Source: JBGPGW01 sp046349515
GTDB taxonomy: Bacteria > Pseudomonadota > Alphaproteobacteria > CADEGL01
Reading direction: 5' to 3'
NCBI GenBank assembly: GCA_046349515.1
Contig: JAXMCE010000004.1
Span: 186,001 to 250,000, forward strand
DNA: 64,000 nucleotides
The translations under genes were made by a program, and so were the position numbers. Under the pieces are notes generated by a model, which was given only the letters and a program-made list of their open reading frames with translations, did no database searches and was not told the origin of the DNA. Below, in pieces: positions 17,757 through 27,228 of this stretch (position 1 is the first letter of the stretch; every line of letters begins with the position of its first letter).

Positions 17757-19514
17757 TCAGGCCTTCTGTTCGACGGCGTGGGTCTTGATCACGGCTTCCG
17801 CCTCATCGAAGGTCTGGAGTTCGCGCTTGCGCGCGGCAGACGGCCACAGGCCGATCGGCTTGACGCGCATCATGAGGATCAACACGAAACCGTAGACCAG
17901 GTAGCGGAACTCGCCGAACTCGCGCAACAACTCCGGCGTGCCCATCAGCATCGCCGATCCCACGACGACGCCCGGGAGACTCCCGATGCCGCCCACGATG
18001 ATGAGGGCGAGAATGTTGATCGAGATGAGGAGCTGGAAGCTGTGCGGGAAGATCGACCCCAACATGACCGCGAAGATCGCGCCGGCGAGCCCCGCGAACA
18101 CCGCGCCAAGACCGTAGGCCAGCATCTTCACGTTCACGAGATTGATGCCCAAGGCCTGGCCCACGTCTTCGTCCTCGCGGATCGCCATCCAGGCTCGTCC
18201 GAGCCGCGAGTTCTCGAGCGCCCAGGCAAACCACGCCGCGATGAGCGACGCGATGAGCGTCAGGTAGAACAGAACGTTCGGATCGTGGAGCTGATAGCCG
18301 AACAGCTCCGGGCTCGGAATGTGCAGGAGCCCCTGCGAGCCGCCGAGCAACGGCTCGGCCGTGTCCGAAAGCACGATGATGCGAATGATTTCGCCGAGGC
18401 CGAGGGTCGCCACGGCTAGATAGTCGCCGCGGACCTTGAGCACCGGGATTCCGAACAGGAACCCCATGACGAGCGACGCCAACATCGCGAACGGCAGCGC
18501 CTCCCACCAATTCATCGGCTGCCCGTTGAAGGGCCAAATCGGGATATGGAGCGTATAGGGGTTGTCCGCCGTAAGAAGAGCGATCGTGTAGGCGCCCGAC
18601 GCGAAGAATGCGACGAAGCCCATGTCGAGCAACCCGGCCAGGCCCACTTCGAGATTGAGCCCCATGCCCATGAGCGTGAAGAGGCCGACGGTCAAGAGCA
18701 CCTGCCCGAAGAACGAACCCGCGGCCCATGGGAAGAGGAGAAACAGGACGAGGGCGATCAATATGCCGACGCCCTTGACGGTGTACTGCACCGCCTTCGG
18801 TGTCTCCCCAAGGGCATGCCCGATCGGCCCCCCGATGATTTGCCAGATCACCATGGCAACAAACACGACGATGAACACCGTGATGGCGCCGGTCGGCGTC
18901 TGGCCTTCCCACGTGAACAGATATTCGCGGATATCCGTCACGGACTCGAATTGCATCGCGAGTTGGATCAACTCGGCGAAGAGGCCGACGAAAAATACGG
19001 CCGCGATGGCGACGATGAGCGGCCGGCGGATCATGCGCGGCAGAACGTAGACGATGGCGCCCACCGCGCCGGCGAGCGTCCCCACCGCGATCTGAATCAG
19101 GCCGCCCTGAAGCGGATCGAGACCCAAGGTCAGGAAGTTCAGCAGCTTCGGCGACAGCGCCACGAACATGTTGCGGATGTCGAAATTGCCGATGATCTGG
19201 ATCAGCAGAAACAGCATTGCCCCCGCGACAAGGCCCGACACGGCACCGAAGAAGACCTTGCCGGCCACCCCCAGCTTGGGCGAGCGGTGCGCGATCAGCG
19301 CGCCGACCGCCACGGCGATGAGGAGGAAGACGGTATGGGCAAGCGTGATGGTGTTCTCGATGATCCATCGCTCCGAGAACTGCCCGACCAGGCCGAAGAC
19401 ATTGAGGAGCACGATCGTGCCGCCGCCGATGACGCCCGCGCGAACCGTGCGGTCGAGCTGCGATCGTTCGACTTCCTTATGCTGGAAGGATGAGGCAACG
19501 ATATCAAACGACAT
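17757..19514 (-). CDS. livM: LIV-type ABC permease LivM with long N-terminal membrane extension
   Basis: A 585-residue inner-membrane permease. The recognisable LivM core starts near residue 275 (GLFTLMGMGLNLEVGLAGLL) and includes LAVATLGLGEIIRI and the EAA-like ATPase-coupling segment SRLGRAWMAIREDEDVGQALG. The first 270 residues add about six further hydrophobic segments, one an ALIAHRS-type loop, and are not part of normal LivM proteins of roughly 320-430 residues. The permease partner is LivH, 65 bp upstream. The extension could be a fused membrane module or a lineage-specific N-domain. Confidence 0.85.
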   Translation of the reverse strand: MSFDIVASSFQHKEVERSQLDRTVRAGVIGGGTIVLLNVFGLVGQFSERWIIENTITLAHTVFLLIAVAVGALIAHRSPKLGVAGKVFFGAVSGLVAGAMLFLLIQIIGNFDIRNMFVALSPKLLNFLTLGLDPLQGGLIQIAVGTLAGAVGAIVYVLPRMIRRPLIVAIAAVFFVGLFAELIQLAMQFESVTDIREYLFTWEGQTPTGAITVFIVVFVAMVIWQIIGGPIGHALGETPKAVQYTVKGVGILIALVLFLLFPWAAGSFFGQVLLTVGLFTLMGMGLNLEVGLAGLLDMGFVAFFASGAYTIALLTADNPYTLHIPIWPFNGQPMNWWEALPFAMLASLVMGFLFGIPVLKVRGDYLAVATLGLGEIIRIIVLSDTAEPLLGGSQGLLHIPSPELFGYQLHDPNVLFYLTLIASLIAAWFAWALENSRLGRAWMAIREDEDVGQALGINLVNVKMLAYGLGAVFAGLAGAIFAVMLGSIFPHSFQLLISINILALIIVGGIGSLPGVVVGSAMLMGTPELLREFGEFRYLVYGFVLILMMRVKPIGLWPSAARKRELQTFDEAEAVIKTHAVEQKA

Positions 19515-19579
19515 GTTCTGACTCCCCGTTCGATCGACGCATGGCCTTGAAGGCCGCGCCCGTTCGACAACCCTTCACG

Positions 19580-20647
19580 CTATGCCCGTTGACGCGCCAG
19601 CCGCTCGCCCAACAGCCCATGCGGCCGGAAGATGAGCACCATGACCAGCATCGTGAACGCGATGAGATCGCGCAGCTGGTAGGGCGCGACGATTCCGAGA
19701 CCATCCAGGAACAGGGCCGGCCCCAGCGATTCGACGATGCCAAGGAAGAAGCCACCCAGCATGGCGCCCGGGACGTTGCCGATGCCGCCCAGCACCGCGG
19801 CGCTGAACGCCTTCACGCCAGGGAAGAACCCCATGAAGAAGTAGACCTGCTTGAAGACGAACGCATAAAGGACGGCGCCGATGCCCGCCATGCTGCCGCC
19901 GAGAATGAAGGTGAAGATGATCACCTTGTTGACATCGATGCCCATGAGAGCGGCGGCATCGCGATCCTCGGACACGGCCCGCATGGCCGTTCCCATCTTC
20001 GTCTTGTTGACGATGAGATAGAGGGCATACATGGCCAAAAGGGCGCAGCCAACGACCACGAACTGGATCATCGGGAACTTGTAGCCCAGGATCGGCACGA
20101 TCGTGTCGAAGAAGGCGACGTCCGGATAGGCGCGCACCGACGAACCATACATGCCGCGGAACGAGTGCTGAAGGAAGTACGACGCCCCGATCGCGCAGAT
20201 CAGGGGCGCCAAGGTCCTGACATGACGGAACGGCCGGTAACAGATGCGTTCGACGATGAGCGCGACGCAACAACAGACCACGGCCGCCACCAGCATCGTG
20301 AGCACGATGCCGATCAGGAGATAGTCGTTAAGGAAACCCGATTTTGCGAGCGGCGCCGCGACGAAATACGCGGTGAAGCCGCCTGTCATGAAGATGTCGC
20401 CGTGGGCGAAGTTAATGAGGCGCAGGATGCCGTAGACCATGGTGTAGCCGAGCGCCACGAGGGCGTAGATCCCGCCGATGGTGAGCCCGAACATCACCAT
20501 GCTGACCCACTGGTCGTCGGTGTAACGATCCTTCTGGATCGTACCGATGGTCCCGGCGATGACGAGTGCGATGACCGCCAGTCGCATGAGCCACAGCGTG
20601 ACGTCCACGTAATTCCAGTGTTTGATTTTCTCGAGGTTCATGCCCAC
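19580..20647 (-). CDS. livH: LIV-type ABC permease LivH
   Basis: A 355-residue inner-membrane permease. The LivH signature GGIYALVALGYTMVYGILRLINFAHG-like block lies near residues 58-83 and the coupling loop TKMGTAMRAVSEDRDAAALMG near 190-210. An extra N-terminal hydrophobic helix (about 22-38) makes it longer than the typical ~300 residues, parallel to the extension seen in LivM. It is the first permease gene after binding protein 1, separated by 151 bp that contain a hairpin. Confidence 0.9.
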   Translation of the reverse strand: MGMNLEKIKHWNYVDVTLWLMRLAVIALVIAGTIGTIQKDRYTDDQWVSMVMFGLTIGGIYALVALGYTMVYGILRLINFAHGDIFMTGGFTAYFVAAPLAKSGFLNDYLLIGIVLTMLVAAVVCCCVALIVERICYRPFRHVRTLAPLICAIGASYFLQHSFRGMYGSSVRAYPDVAFFDTIVPILGYKFPMIQFVVVGCALLAMYALYLIVNKTKMGTAMRAVSEDRDAAALMGIDVNKVIIFTFILGGSMAGIGAVLYAFVFKQVYFFMGFFPGVKAFSAAVLGGIGNVPGAMLGGFFLGIVESLGPALFLDGLGIVAPYQLRDLIAFTMLVMVLIFRPHGLLGERLARQRA

Positions 20648-20722
20648 TTCCCTCCAACAGTCGCCCCGAAGGACGGACCGCCGCCCAAGACATCAATCGA
20701 CATTCGGCAATCTATAAAGGAC

Positions 20723-20772
20723 CGGGGGATGAACCAACCAGAATAAAACACCGTCCGCTGGCTCATCCCCCG
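20723..20772 (-). terminator. Intra-operon hairpin between LIV binding protein 1 and livH
   Basis: A 10-bp perfect stem CGGGGGATGA / TCATCCCCCG, extended by CCA/TGG after one mismatch, encloses about 22 bases. On the minus strand it ends CCCCCGGTCC without a clean U-run. A hairpin here would let the binding protein be made in excess over the permease by partial termination or 3'-end protection, as known for mal and liv operons. Confidence 0.6.
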
Positions 20773-20798
20773 ATCTCAAATGCACATCTCCCTAGCGG

Positions 20799-22043
20799 CT
20801 AGTACTTGTCCGGATAGACGCGCTTGGGATTCTTACCGACTTCGAGCGTCTTCGGATCCTCGCTCGTGAACTGATAGACGGTGAACTTGTAGACGCCGCA
20901 GTCACCATACTGGTCGCAGGTGAGTTTGCCCGTCACGCCGTCCATGTTCTTCGTCGCGAAGACCGCATCCCGGAACGCCTTGATCGGAATGACCGTATTG
21001 TTGCCTTCCGTCTTGGCGACCTTCTTGATGGCATCCGCGGCGATCATCATGGCGTCATAGCCATTGCCGTGGAAGCCCTGGATCGGGTACTCGCCGAACA
21101 TCTTCTTGTACTTCTCGCGGAGCGCCTTGTACTTCGGACCCTGGGCCTCGGGCTCGAGCGCCGTCGAGGCGATCTCGAAGCCGATGACGTCCTTGCCCGC
21201 CGCCTCAAGGAGCTGGGCGCCGAGCGATGCGTCGGTGCCAATCATCCTTGCCTTCTCAAGCCCCGGAATTTCCTTCTTCTGGCGGATGAGATAGGAGGTC
21301 GCACCGACGAAGCACGGCGCGAAGATGATCTCCGGCTTTGCGGTTGCGATCTTGGTCAGCACCGGGCGCATGTCCGTATCGGTCGGGGAGATAGCCTCAT
21401 CCGACACGATCTGGCCGCCCAGCTTCTTGAAGTTGTCCTGGAACACGCGGACGAGCTTCTCGGCATAGGGGCTGCCGTCATGGATGGTCGCCGCGGTCTT
21501 GACGTTCAAAGTCTTGAAGGCCCAGTTGGCCACTTCACGGCCGGCCCACAAGTCGTTGTACACGACGCGAACGAGACCCTGGTAGTCGGGCCCGCGATCC
21601 GGAGCCGTCAGGACGGGCGAGCTGGCCGCCGTCGCGATATCGACGATCCCTGCCTTCCAGAGGATCGGCGCCGCCGGGCGCGTGGCCGAAGAGCAGGCGC
21701 TGCCCAGAGCCACGACCGTCTGCTGGTTGGCCGCGATCTTGGTCGCCGCCGTCTGCCCGCCTTCCGCGTTGCAGCCGTCATCTTCCTCAAGCAGCTTGAC
21801 TGGATGGCCGTTGATCTTGCCGCCCAAATCGTCGACGGCGACTTTGATGCCGCGCAGCACGTCAGTGCCAAGGGCCGTGTCCGCACCGGACAAGACATGG
21901 AAGGTGCCGATCACGATCGGCTGGCCTTTCGGAATCTTGACCACGCGGGTCGAATCCTGTGCCAGCGCCACTCCCGACGCCAACACGCCGGCCGCAACCA
22001 TCCCGGTCGCGACGAGCGCTGTTTTCAACAACTTTGACTTCAT
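20799..22043 (-). CDS. LIV-type periplasmic amino-acid-binding protein 1
   Basis: A 414-residue type-I periplasmic binding protein with a Sec signal peptide ending VALAQ near residue 28. The start ATG 22043 follows GGAGGT. Conserved blocks shared by all four copies are IPKGQPIVIGTF, EEDDGCNAEGGQTAATKIAANQ, GSACSSATRPAAPILWKAG, HDGSPYAEKL, and the Cys-containing TCDQYGDCGVYKF near the C terminus. As the copy next to livHMGF it is the default partner of that permease. The ligand is not readable; branched-chain or other amino acids are typical for the family. It pairs with copy 2 (MFGEYPIQGFHGNGYDAM). Confidence 0.88.
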   Translation of the reverse strand: MKSKLLKTALVATGMVAAGVLASGVALAQDSTRVVKIPKGQPIVIGTFHVLSGADTALGTDVLRGIKVAVDDLGGKINGHPVKLLEEDDGCNAEGGQTAATKIAANQQTVVALGSACSSATRPAAPILWKAGIVDIATAASSPVLTAPDRGPDYQGLVRVVYNDLWAGREVANWAFKTLNVKTAATIHDGSPYAEKLVRVFQDNFKKLGGQIVSDEAISPTDTDMRPVLTKIATAKPEIIFAPCFVGATSYLIRQKKEIPGLEKARMIGTDASLGAQLLEAAGKDVIGFEIASTALEPEAQGPKYKALREKYKKMFGEYPIQGFHGNGYDAMMIAADAIKKVAKTEGNNTVIPIKAFRDAVFATKNMDGVTGKLTCDQYGDCGVYKFTVYQFTSEDPKTLEVGKNPKRVYPDKY

Positions 22044-22676
22044 CAGACGTATACCTCCTTGATGCACATTAGATTTTTTAACCCGTTTTCAGTCTTGTCC
22101 CCGGGCTCTTAGCACCGAGAACACCTCCCTGGCGCCCCTGCTCCCCCTCAACACTTTTGCAGATGGCTTGTTGGCGAAATCATCGCCTTAGGAACCAACC
22201 CCGAATACCCTGTCGCCGCAACTTGCCGCAACATCGCCCCGGCTTCCGTGGAACGTCACGGCCGTACGGGGTTGTGTCGGAACACTCGGTCCCCACACAT
22301 CCACGGATAACGGCTTCCGACGCCCCTCGGCTGATCGACCCCGTTTGGGTAGATGCCTCCCTCTGAAGCCGATCTCACGGCTTGTCACCGCCCCGATACG
22401 CCCCGGTTTGCGCTTGCGCACCGGAGTTCTAATTGGCGGGAAGCTACGCATTTGGCCATTTGCTTGTCAACGGCCCTGACGATAAGCCGCGCCCGAAAGA
22501 ACCGCGTCGTCGCGCGCCCTTCCGATGATTTCCTCAGTGGAGGGAGAGCCGCTTTTAATAACGCATTCGTGAGATGTGGCGTGGGTGGAAAAGACCGGGC
22601 TGGACACGGAGTCCGCCGATTTGCGGCAACTCTGGCCGTCGGTCCCGGGCCGGCGGCCGCCGTGGACTTGACGGTC
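22044..22676. other. 633-bp non-coding gap between LIV binding proteins 1 and 2
   Basis: This is the longest gap in the window. Short open frames occur on both strands, but none has a ribosome site plus a recognisable product. It should contain the promoter and leader of binding protein 1 on the minus strand. A TTGACA-like box (reverse complement of TGTCAA at 22466-22471) exists, but the matching -10 (TAGCTT) is poor. I see no riboswitch I can name. Confidence 0.5.
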
Positions 22677-22714
22677 AAAAAATCGGGGGACGGATGGCAA
22701 ACCACCCGTCCCCC
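22677..22714 (-). terminator. Rho-independent terminator of LIV binding protein 2
   Basis: A 13-bp stem with one mismatch (GGGGGACGGaTGG / CCAcCCGTCCCCC, loop CAAA) starts 20 bp after the stop of binding protein 2 and runs on the minus strand into GATTTTTTGAC, a clear U-tract. Confidence 0.85.
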
Positions 22715-22733
22715 GCGTATGACCCTTTAGGCG

Positions 22734-24002
22734 CTAGTACTTTTCGGGATAGACCCGCTTCGGGTTCTTGCCGACATCGAGCGACTTGGGATCGTCGTTC
22801 GTGAAGGCATAGACGCTGAACTTGTAGACGCCGCAGTCACCATACTGGTCGCAGGTGATCTTGCCTGTCACGCCATCCATGTTCTTCGTCGCGAAGATGG
22901 CGTCCCGCAACTTCTTGACGGGAACGTAGGTCGTCCCGTCCTTGTCCGTCACGGACACCTTCTTGATGGCGTCGGCGGCCATGATCATGGCGTCGTAGCC
23001 ATTGCCGTGAAAACCCTGGATCGGGTATTCGCCGAACATCTTCTTATACTTCTCACGCAACGCCTTGTACTTGGGGCCCTGCGCTTCGGGCTCGAGGGCG
23101 GTCGAGGTGATCTCGAAGCCGACCACGTCCTTGCCCGCCGCCTCGAGGAGCTGCGCACCCATGGAGGCGTCCGAACCGATCAGCCGGGTCTTCTCAAGGC
23201 CCGGAATCTCCTTCTTCTGACGGATCAGATACGAGGTCGCGCCAACAAAGGTCGGGGAGTAGATCATCTCCGGCTTCGCGGTCGCGATCTTGGTGAGCAC
23301 GGGACGCATGTCCGTGTCGGTCGGAGAGATCGCCTCGTCCGCTACGATCTCACCACCCAGCTTCTTGAAGTTCTCCTGGAACACGCGGACGAGCTTCTCG
23401 GCATAGGGGCTGCCGTCGTGGATCGTCGCGACCCTTTTGTAGCCCAGCACCTTGGAGGCCCAGTTGGCGACCTCCCGGCCGGCCCAAAGGTCGTTGTAAA
23501 CGACCCGCGTCAGGCCCTGATAGTCCGGGCCCCGGTCGGGAGCCGTCAGAACGGGCGAGCTCGCCGCCGTCGCGATGTCCGGGATGCCGGCCTTCCAGAG
23601 GATCGGCGCCGCCGGACGGGTGGCCGAGGAGCAGGCACTGCCCAGCGCCACGACCGTCTGCTGGTTGGCCGCGATCTTGGTCGCCGCCGTCTGCCCGCCT
23701 TCGGCGTTGCAGCCGTCGTCTTCCTCGAGCAGCTTGATCGGATGACCCCCGATCTTGCCGCCCAGATCGTCGACCGCGACCTTGATGCCGCGAAGCACGT
23801 CAGTGCCGAGAGCCGTATCCGCACCGGACAAGACGTGGAAGGTGCCGATCACGATCGGCTGACCTTTCGGAATCTTGACGACGCGGATCGGATCCTCGAC
23901 GGGACCGGCCTTCTGCTGCGCGAGCGCAGCACCTGACCCTAGCGCGCTGGCTGCGGCCAACGAGACCGCAACCAACGATGTCCTCCATCTTGAGTTGCTC
24001 AT
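22734..24002 (-). CDS. LIV-type periplasmic amino-acid-binding protein 2
   Basis: A 422-residue paralog of binding protein 1 with a signal peptide ending near GAALAQQ (residue 28-30) and the same cysteine-bearing blocks (DDGCNAEGG, GSACSSATRP, TCDQYGDCG). ATG 24002 follows GAGGAGG. It shares EAQGPKYKALREKYKKMFGE-type sequence with copy 1, while its mature N terminus KAGPVEDPIRVVKIPKG is like copies 3 and 4. It has no permease gene of its own and its own strong terminator, so it is a single-gene transcript that probably docks on the shared LivHM. Confidence 0.88.
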   Translation of the reverse strand: MSNSRWRTSLVAVSLAAASALGSGAALAQQKAGPVEDPIRVVKIPKGQPIVIGTFHVLSGADTALGTDVLRGIKVAVDDLGGKIGGHPIKLLEEDDGCNAEGGQTAATKIAANQQTVVALGSACSSATRPAAPILWKAGIPDIATAASSPVLTAPDRGPDYQGLTRVVYNDLWAGREVANWASKVLGYKRVATIHDGSPYAEKLVRVFQENFKKLGGEIVADEAISPTDTDMRPVLTKIATAKPEMIYSPTFVGATSYLIRQKKEIPGLEKTRLIGSDASMGAQLLEAAGKDVVGFEITSTALEPEAQGPKYKALREKYKKMFGEYPIQGFHGNGYDAMIMAADAIKKVSVTDKDGTTYVPVKKLRDAIFATKNMDGVTGKITCDQYGDCGVYKFSVYAFTNDDPKSLDVGKNPKRVYPEKY

Positions 24003-24236
24003 CTTAGATTGTCCTCCTCTTGGACAGGTGGGTGCCTCGCTCCAAGATCGCTGAGCAAGGCTTGGAGGCAATCTGGGCAGACATTGCGACCGCCGAGCGG
24101 CGGGCGCGTGGCGAATCTGGGGCAAGGGCGGGCGCTCGCTTCCGGGCCCACGACCGCATGGTCGCCCGCGCTCACTTCTTATTGTTCGTATTGTCTAGAA
24201 CGCTCTTGTGGCCGGCGGGGCCGGGGGGGCGGCTCC

Positions 24237-24262
24237 GGGAGAGGGGCGCCGGCCCCTCTCCC
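24237..24262 (-). terminator. Hairpin after LIV binding protein 3
   Basis: A perfect 11-bp stem GGGAGAGGGGC / GCCCCTCTCCC with loop GCCG begins 25 bp after the stop of binding protein 3. On the minus strand the following bases are GC-rich with no U-tract, so it may act as a stabilising 3' hairpin rather than a textbook terminator. Confidence 0.65.
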
Positions 24263-24286
24263 GACCGCCATCGTCCGGACGAGTGT

Positions 24287-25552
24287 TCAGAACTTCGCCG
24301 GATAGGTCCGCTTCGGATTCTTGCCGACTTCGAGCGAGTTGGGATCGTCCCCGATGAATTCATAGAGGGCGAACTTGTAAACGCCGCAGTCGCCATATTG
24401 GTCGCAGGTCAGCGTACCCGTGACGCCCTTGTGATTCTTCGTCGCGAAGATCGCATCCCTGAGCGCCTTGGCGCCGATATAGGTCGTGCCGTCCTTGTCC
24501 GTGACGGCGACTTTCTTGATGGCATCGGCCGCCACCATCATCCCGTCGTATCCGTTCCCGTGGAAACCCTGGATCGGATTTTCGCCGAACATCTTCTTGT
24601 ACTTCTCGCGCATCTTGGCGTAGCCAGACCCTTGCGCCTCGGGCTCGAGCGCCGTGGTCGCGATCTGGAATCCGACCACGTCCTTGCCCGATCCGGTCAA
24701 GAGCTGCGCGCCAAGCGCCGAATCCGTCCCCAGCATGCTGATCTTTTCCAGGCCAGGGATATCGCGTTTCTGCCTCAGCATGTAGGCCTGCGCGCCAACG
24801 AAGAGAGGCGTGAAGATCAGCTCGGGCTTGGAGGCCGCAATCTTCGTCAAGACCGGATGCATGTCCGTGTCAGTCGGTGCAACCGCTTCGTCCGCGGAGA
24901 TCTCGCCACCCAGCTTCTTGAAATTTTCCTGGAAGACGCGGGCCAATTTTTCGGAATAGGGGCTGCCGTCGTGCACGGTCGCGACTCGCTTCATCTTGGC
25001 GACCTTGGCCAGGTAGTTGGCGATCTCGCGCCCGGTCCAAAGGTCGTTGTAGCAAACGCGCACGAAACCGTCGTAGTCCGGACCGCGGTCGGGCGCGGTC
25101 AGAACGGGCGAGCTCGATGCCGGCGAGATATCCGGGATTCCCGCCTTCCAAAGGATGGGCGCCGCCGGGCGGCTGGCCGAGGAGCACGCGCTACCGAGCG
25201 CCACGACGACCTGCTGGTTGGCGGCGATCTTGGTCGCGGCTGTCTGCCCGCCCTCGGCGTTACAGCCGTCGTCTTCCTCGAGAAGCTTCACGGGATGGCC
25301 AACGATCTTGTTGCCAAGGTCATCGACCGCGACCTTGATGCCACGCAGCACGTCCGTGCCAAGCGACGCGTCCGCGCCCGAGAGGACGAAGAATGTGCCG
25401 ATCACGATCGGCTGGCCCTTCGGAATCTTCGTGACCCGGACAGGATCTTCCACGGGTCCCACTTTCACGGCCATGGCCGGGGCCGAGGCCAAGAGGCCCG
25501 CTCCAATCACCGAAGCGGCCGCCAGCCATTTCACGACATGCGATGTCTTCAT
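24287..25552 (-). CDS. LIV-type periplasmic amino-acid-binding protein 3
   Basis: A 421-residue paralog with signal peptide ending SAPAMAVK (about residue 27). ATG 25552 follows GGGGAG. It is paired with copy 4: both have WLAAASVIGAGxLASAPA leaders, EAQGSGY and MFGENPIQGFHGNGYD blocks, and TPLFVGAQAY. Its GSACSSASRP and ISPASSSPVL segments near the ligand cleft differ from the GSACSSATRP and TAASSPVL forms in the other copies, hinting at altered ligand choice. It stands alone with its own 3' hairpin. Confidence 0.88.
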   Translation of the reverse strand: MKTSHVVKWLAAASVIGAGLLASAPAMAVKVGPVEDPVRVTKIPKGQPIVIGTFFVLSGADASLGTDVLRGIKVAVDDLGNKIVGHPVKLLEEDDGCNAEGGQTAATKIAANQQVVVALGSACSSASRPAAPILWKAGIPDISPASSSPVLTAPDRGPDYDGFVRVCYNDLWTGREIANYLAKVAKMKRVATVHDGSPYSEKLARVFQENFKKLGGEISADEAVAPTDTDMHPVLTKIAASKPELIFTPLFVGAQAYMLRQKRDIPGLEKISMLGTDSALGAQLLTGSGKDVVGFQIATTALEPEAQGSGYAKMREKYKKMFGENPIQGFHGNGYDGMMVAADAIKKVAVTDKDGTTYIGAKALRDAIFATKNHKGVTGTLTCDQYGDCGVYKFALYEFIGDDPNSLEVGKNPKRTYPAKF

Positions 25553-25698
25553 CAATGCGACTCCCCTTTCGAGTGAACGCAATGCATGAGGGGCGTTCGT
25601 CCCTCTCAGCCGATTGATGTCAATTTGCAAGATCATCCGACCAGCACGTGCCGGCGCTTGCTCCGGAAAGGTTCGGATATCGACGCAAAACGCGCAAG

Positions 25699-25728
25699 AA
25701 AAATCGGGGGAGGGTCAGGCCCTCCCCC
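25699..25728 (-). terminator. Rho-independent terminator of LIV binding protein 4
   Basis: A perfect 9-bp stem GGGGGAGGG / CCCTCCCCC with loop TCAGG, starting 28 bp after the stop of binding protein 4 and followed on the minus strand by GATTTTTCTTG. Confidence 0.85.
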
Positions 25729-25755
25729 GCTCGACGTTCCAAATCAGAATGCGGA

Positions 25756-27021
25756 TTAGAACTTGTCCGGATAGGTGCGCTTCGGGTTCTTGCCGACTTC
25801 GAGCGTGTTCGGGTCGTCGCCGATGAACTCGTAGAGCGCGAATTTATAGACCCCGCAATCGCCGTACTGATCGCAGGTCAAGGTCCCGGTCATGCCCTTG
25901 TGGTTCTTCGTGGCGAAGATCGCATCACGCAGCTTCGAGATCGGGATGTAGGTCGTCCCGTCCTTCTCCGTCACCGCCACCTTCTCGATCGCTTTCGCAC
26001 CGATCATCATGCTGTCATAGCCGTTGCCGTGGAAACCCTGAATCGGGTTCTCGCCGAACATCTTCTTGTACTTCTCACGCATCTTCGAATAGCCAGATCC
26101 TTGGGCCTCCGGCTCCATGGCCGTGGTCGCGATCTGGAAGCCGATCACGTCCTTGCCGGCCCCGGTCAGGAGCTGCGCGCCTAGAGAGGCATCAGTCCCA
26201 ATCATCGGCGTCTTCTCGAGGCCAGGAATATCCCGCTTCTGTCGAATCAAGTAGGCCTGCGCGCCCACGAAGAGCGGGGTGAAGATCAACTCCGGTTTGG
26301 ACGCGGCGATCTTCGTCAGCACAGGATGCATGTCCGTGTCCGTGGGCGCGACGGCCTCGTCGGAGACGATTTCTCCGCCGAGCTTCTTGAAATTCTCTTG
26401 GAAGACGCGGACCAGCTTTTCGGAATATGGGCTGCCGTCATGCACCGTCGCGACGCGCTTATAGTTGCGCACCTTGGACGCGAAATTGGCGATTTCGCGA
26501 CCGGTCCACAGGTCGTTGTAAACGACACGGACGAGACCCTGATAGTCCGGCCCCCGATCGGGAGCGGTCAGGACCGGCGAGCTTGCCGCCGACGCGATGT
26601 CGGGAATCCCGGCCTTCCAAAGGATTGGCGCGGCCGGACGGGTCGCCGAGGAACAGGCGCTGCCGATGGCGAACACGACCTGCTGGTTCGCGGCGATCTT
26701 CGTCGCCGCCGTCTGTCCGCCTTCCGCGTTGCAGCCGTCGTCTTCTTCCATCAGCTTGATCGGATGGCCGACTAGCTTGTTGCCAAGATCATCCGCCGCA
26801 ACCTTGATGCCACGCAGAACGTCCGTCCCGAGCGCGGTGTCGGCCCCGGACAATACGTGGAATGTGCCGATAACGATCGGCTGCCCTTTCGGGATCTTGA
26901 CCACTCGGATCGGGTCCTCGACAGGGCCCACCTTCACGGCGAAGGCGGGTGCCGAGGCCAACATGCCCGCCCCAATCACCGAGGCGGCCGCCAGCCATTT
27001 CACAAAATCAAACGTCCTCAT
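25756..27021 (-). CDS. LIV-type periplasmic amino-acid-binding protein 4
   Basis: A 421-residue paralog with signal peptide ending SAPAFAVK. ATG 27021 lies behind AGAGGAG. The same conserved blocks are present: IPKGQPIVIGTF, DDGCNAEGG, GSACSSATRP, HDGSPYSEKL, TCDQYGDCGVYKF. It is the copy farthest from livHMGF and closest in sequence to copy 3. The 207 bp between its start and the alcohol dehydrogenase stop would hold its promoter; no box stands out. Confidence 0.88.
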   Translation of the reverse strand: MRTFDFVKWLAAASVIGAGMLASAPAFAVKVGPVEDPIRVVKIPKGQPIVIGTFHVLSGADTALGTDVLRGIKVAADDLGNKLVGHPIKLMEEDDGCNAEGGQTAATKIAANQQVVFAIGSACSSATRPAAPILWKAGIPDIASAASSPVLTAPDRGPDYQGLVRVVYNDLWTGREIANFASKVRNYKRVATVHDGSPYSEKLVRVFQENFKKLGGEIVSDEAVAPTDTDMHPVLTKIAASKPELIFTPLFVGAQAYLIRQKRDIPGLEKTPMIGTDASLGAQLLTGAGKDVIGFQIATTAMEPEAQGSGYSKMREKYKKMFGENPIQGFHGNGYDSMMIGAKAIEKVAVTEKDGTTYIPISKLRDAIFATKNHKGMTGTLTCDQYGDCGVYKFALYEFIGDDPNTLEVGKNPKRTYPDKF

Positions 27022-27228
27022 TAAGTCCACTCCTCTTTGCCTGGGCGCATGGACCGCGGTGCGCCCGCCGCTTGAGCACCGATTCACAGCCCGGCGCCTC
27101 CGTTCAAGGGGCCAGGCGCCCATATGGAAACACCCAGCCCGAAGGACCGGTACAGTGCCATAGGCACCCGGCCCCCGCGAGGAGCCCGGTCATGCATGAC
27201 GCGCATGACTTTTACATCAGCTATGCAA

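Noticed and set aside
22044..22676. Short open frames in the gap between LIV binding proteins 1 and 2
   Set aside because: No ribosome site plus conserved sequence could be seen; the region is better explained as promoter and leader DNA.
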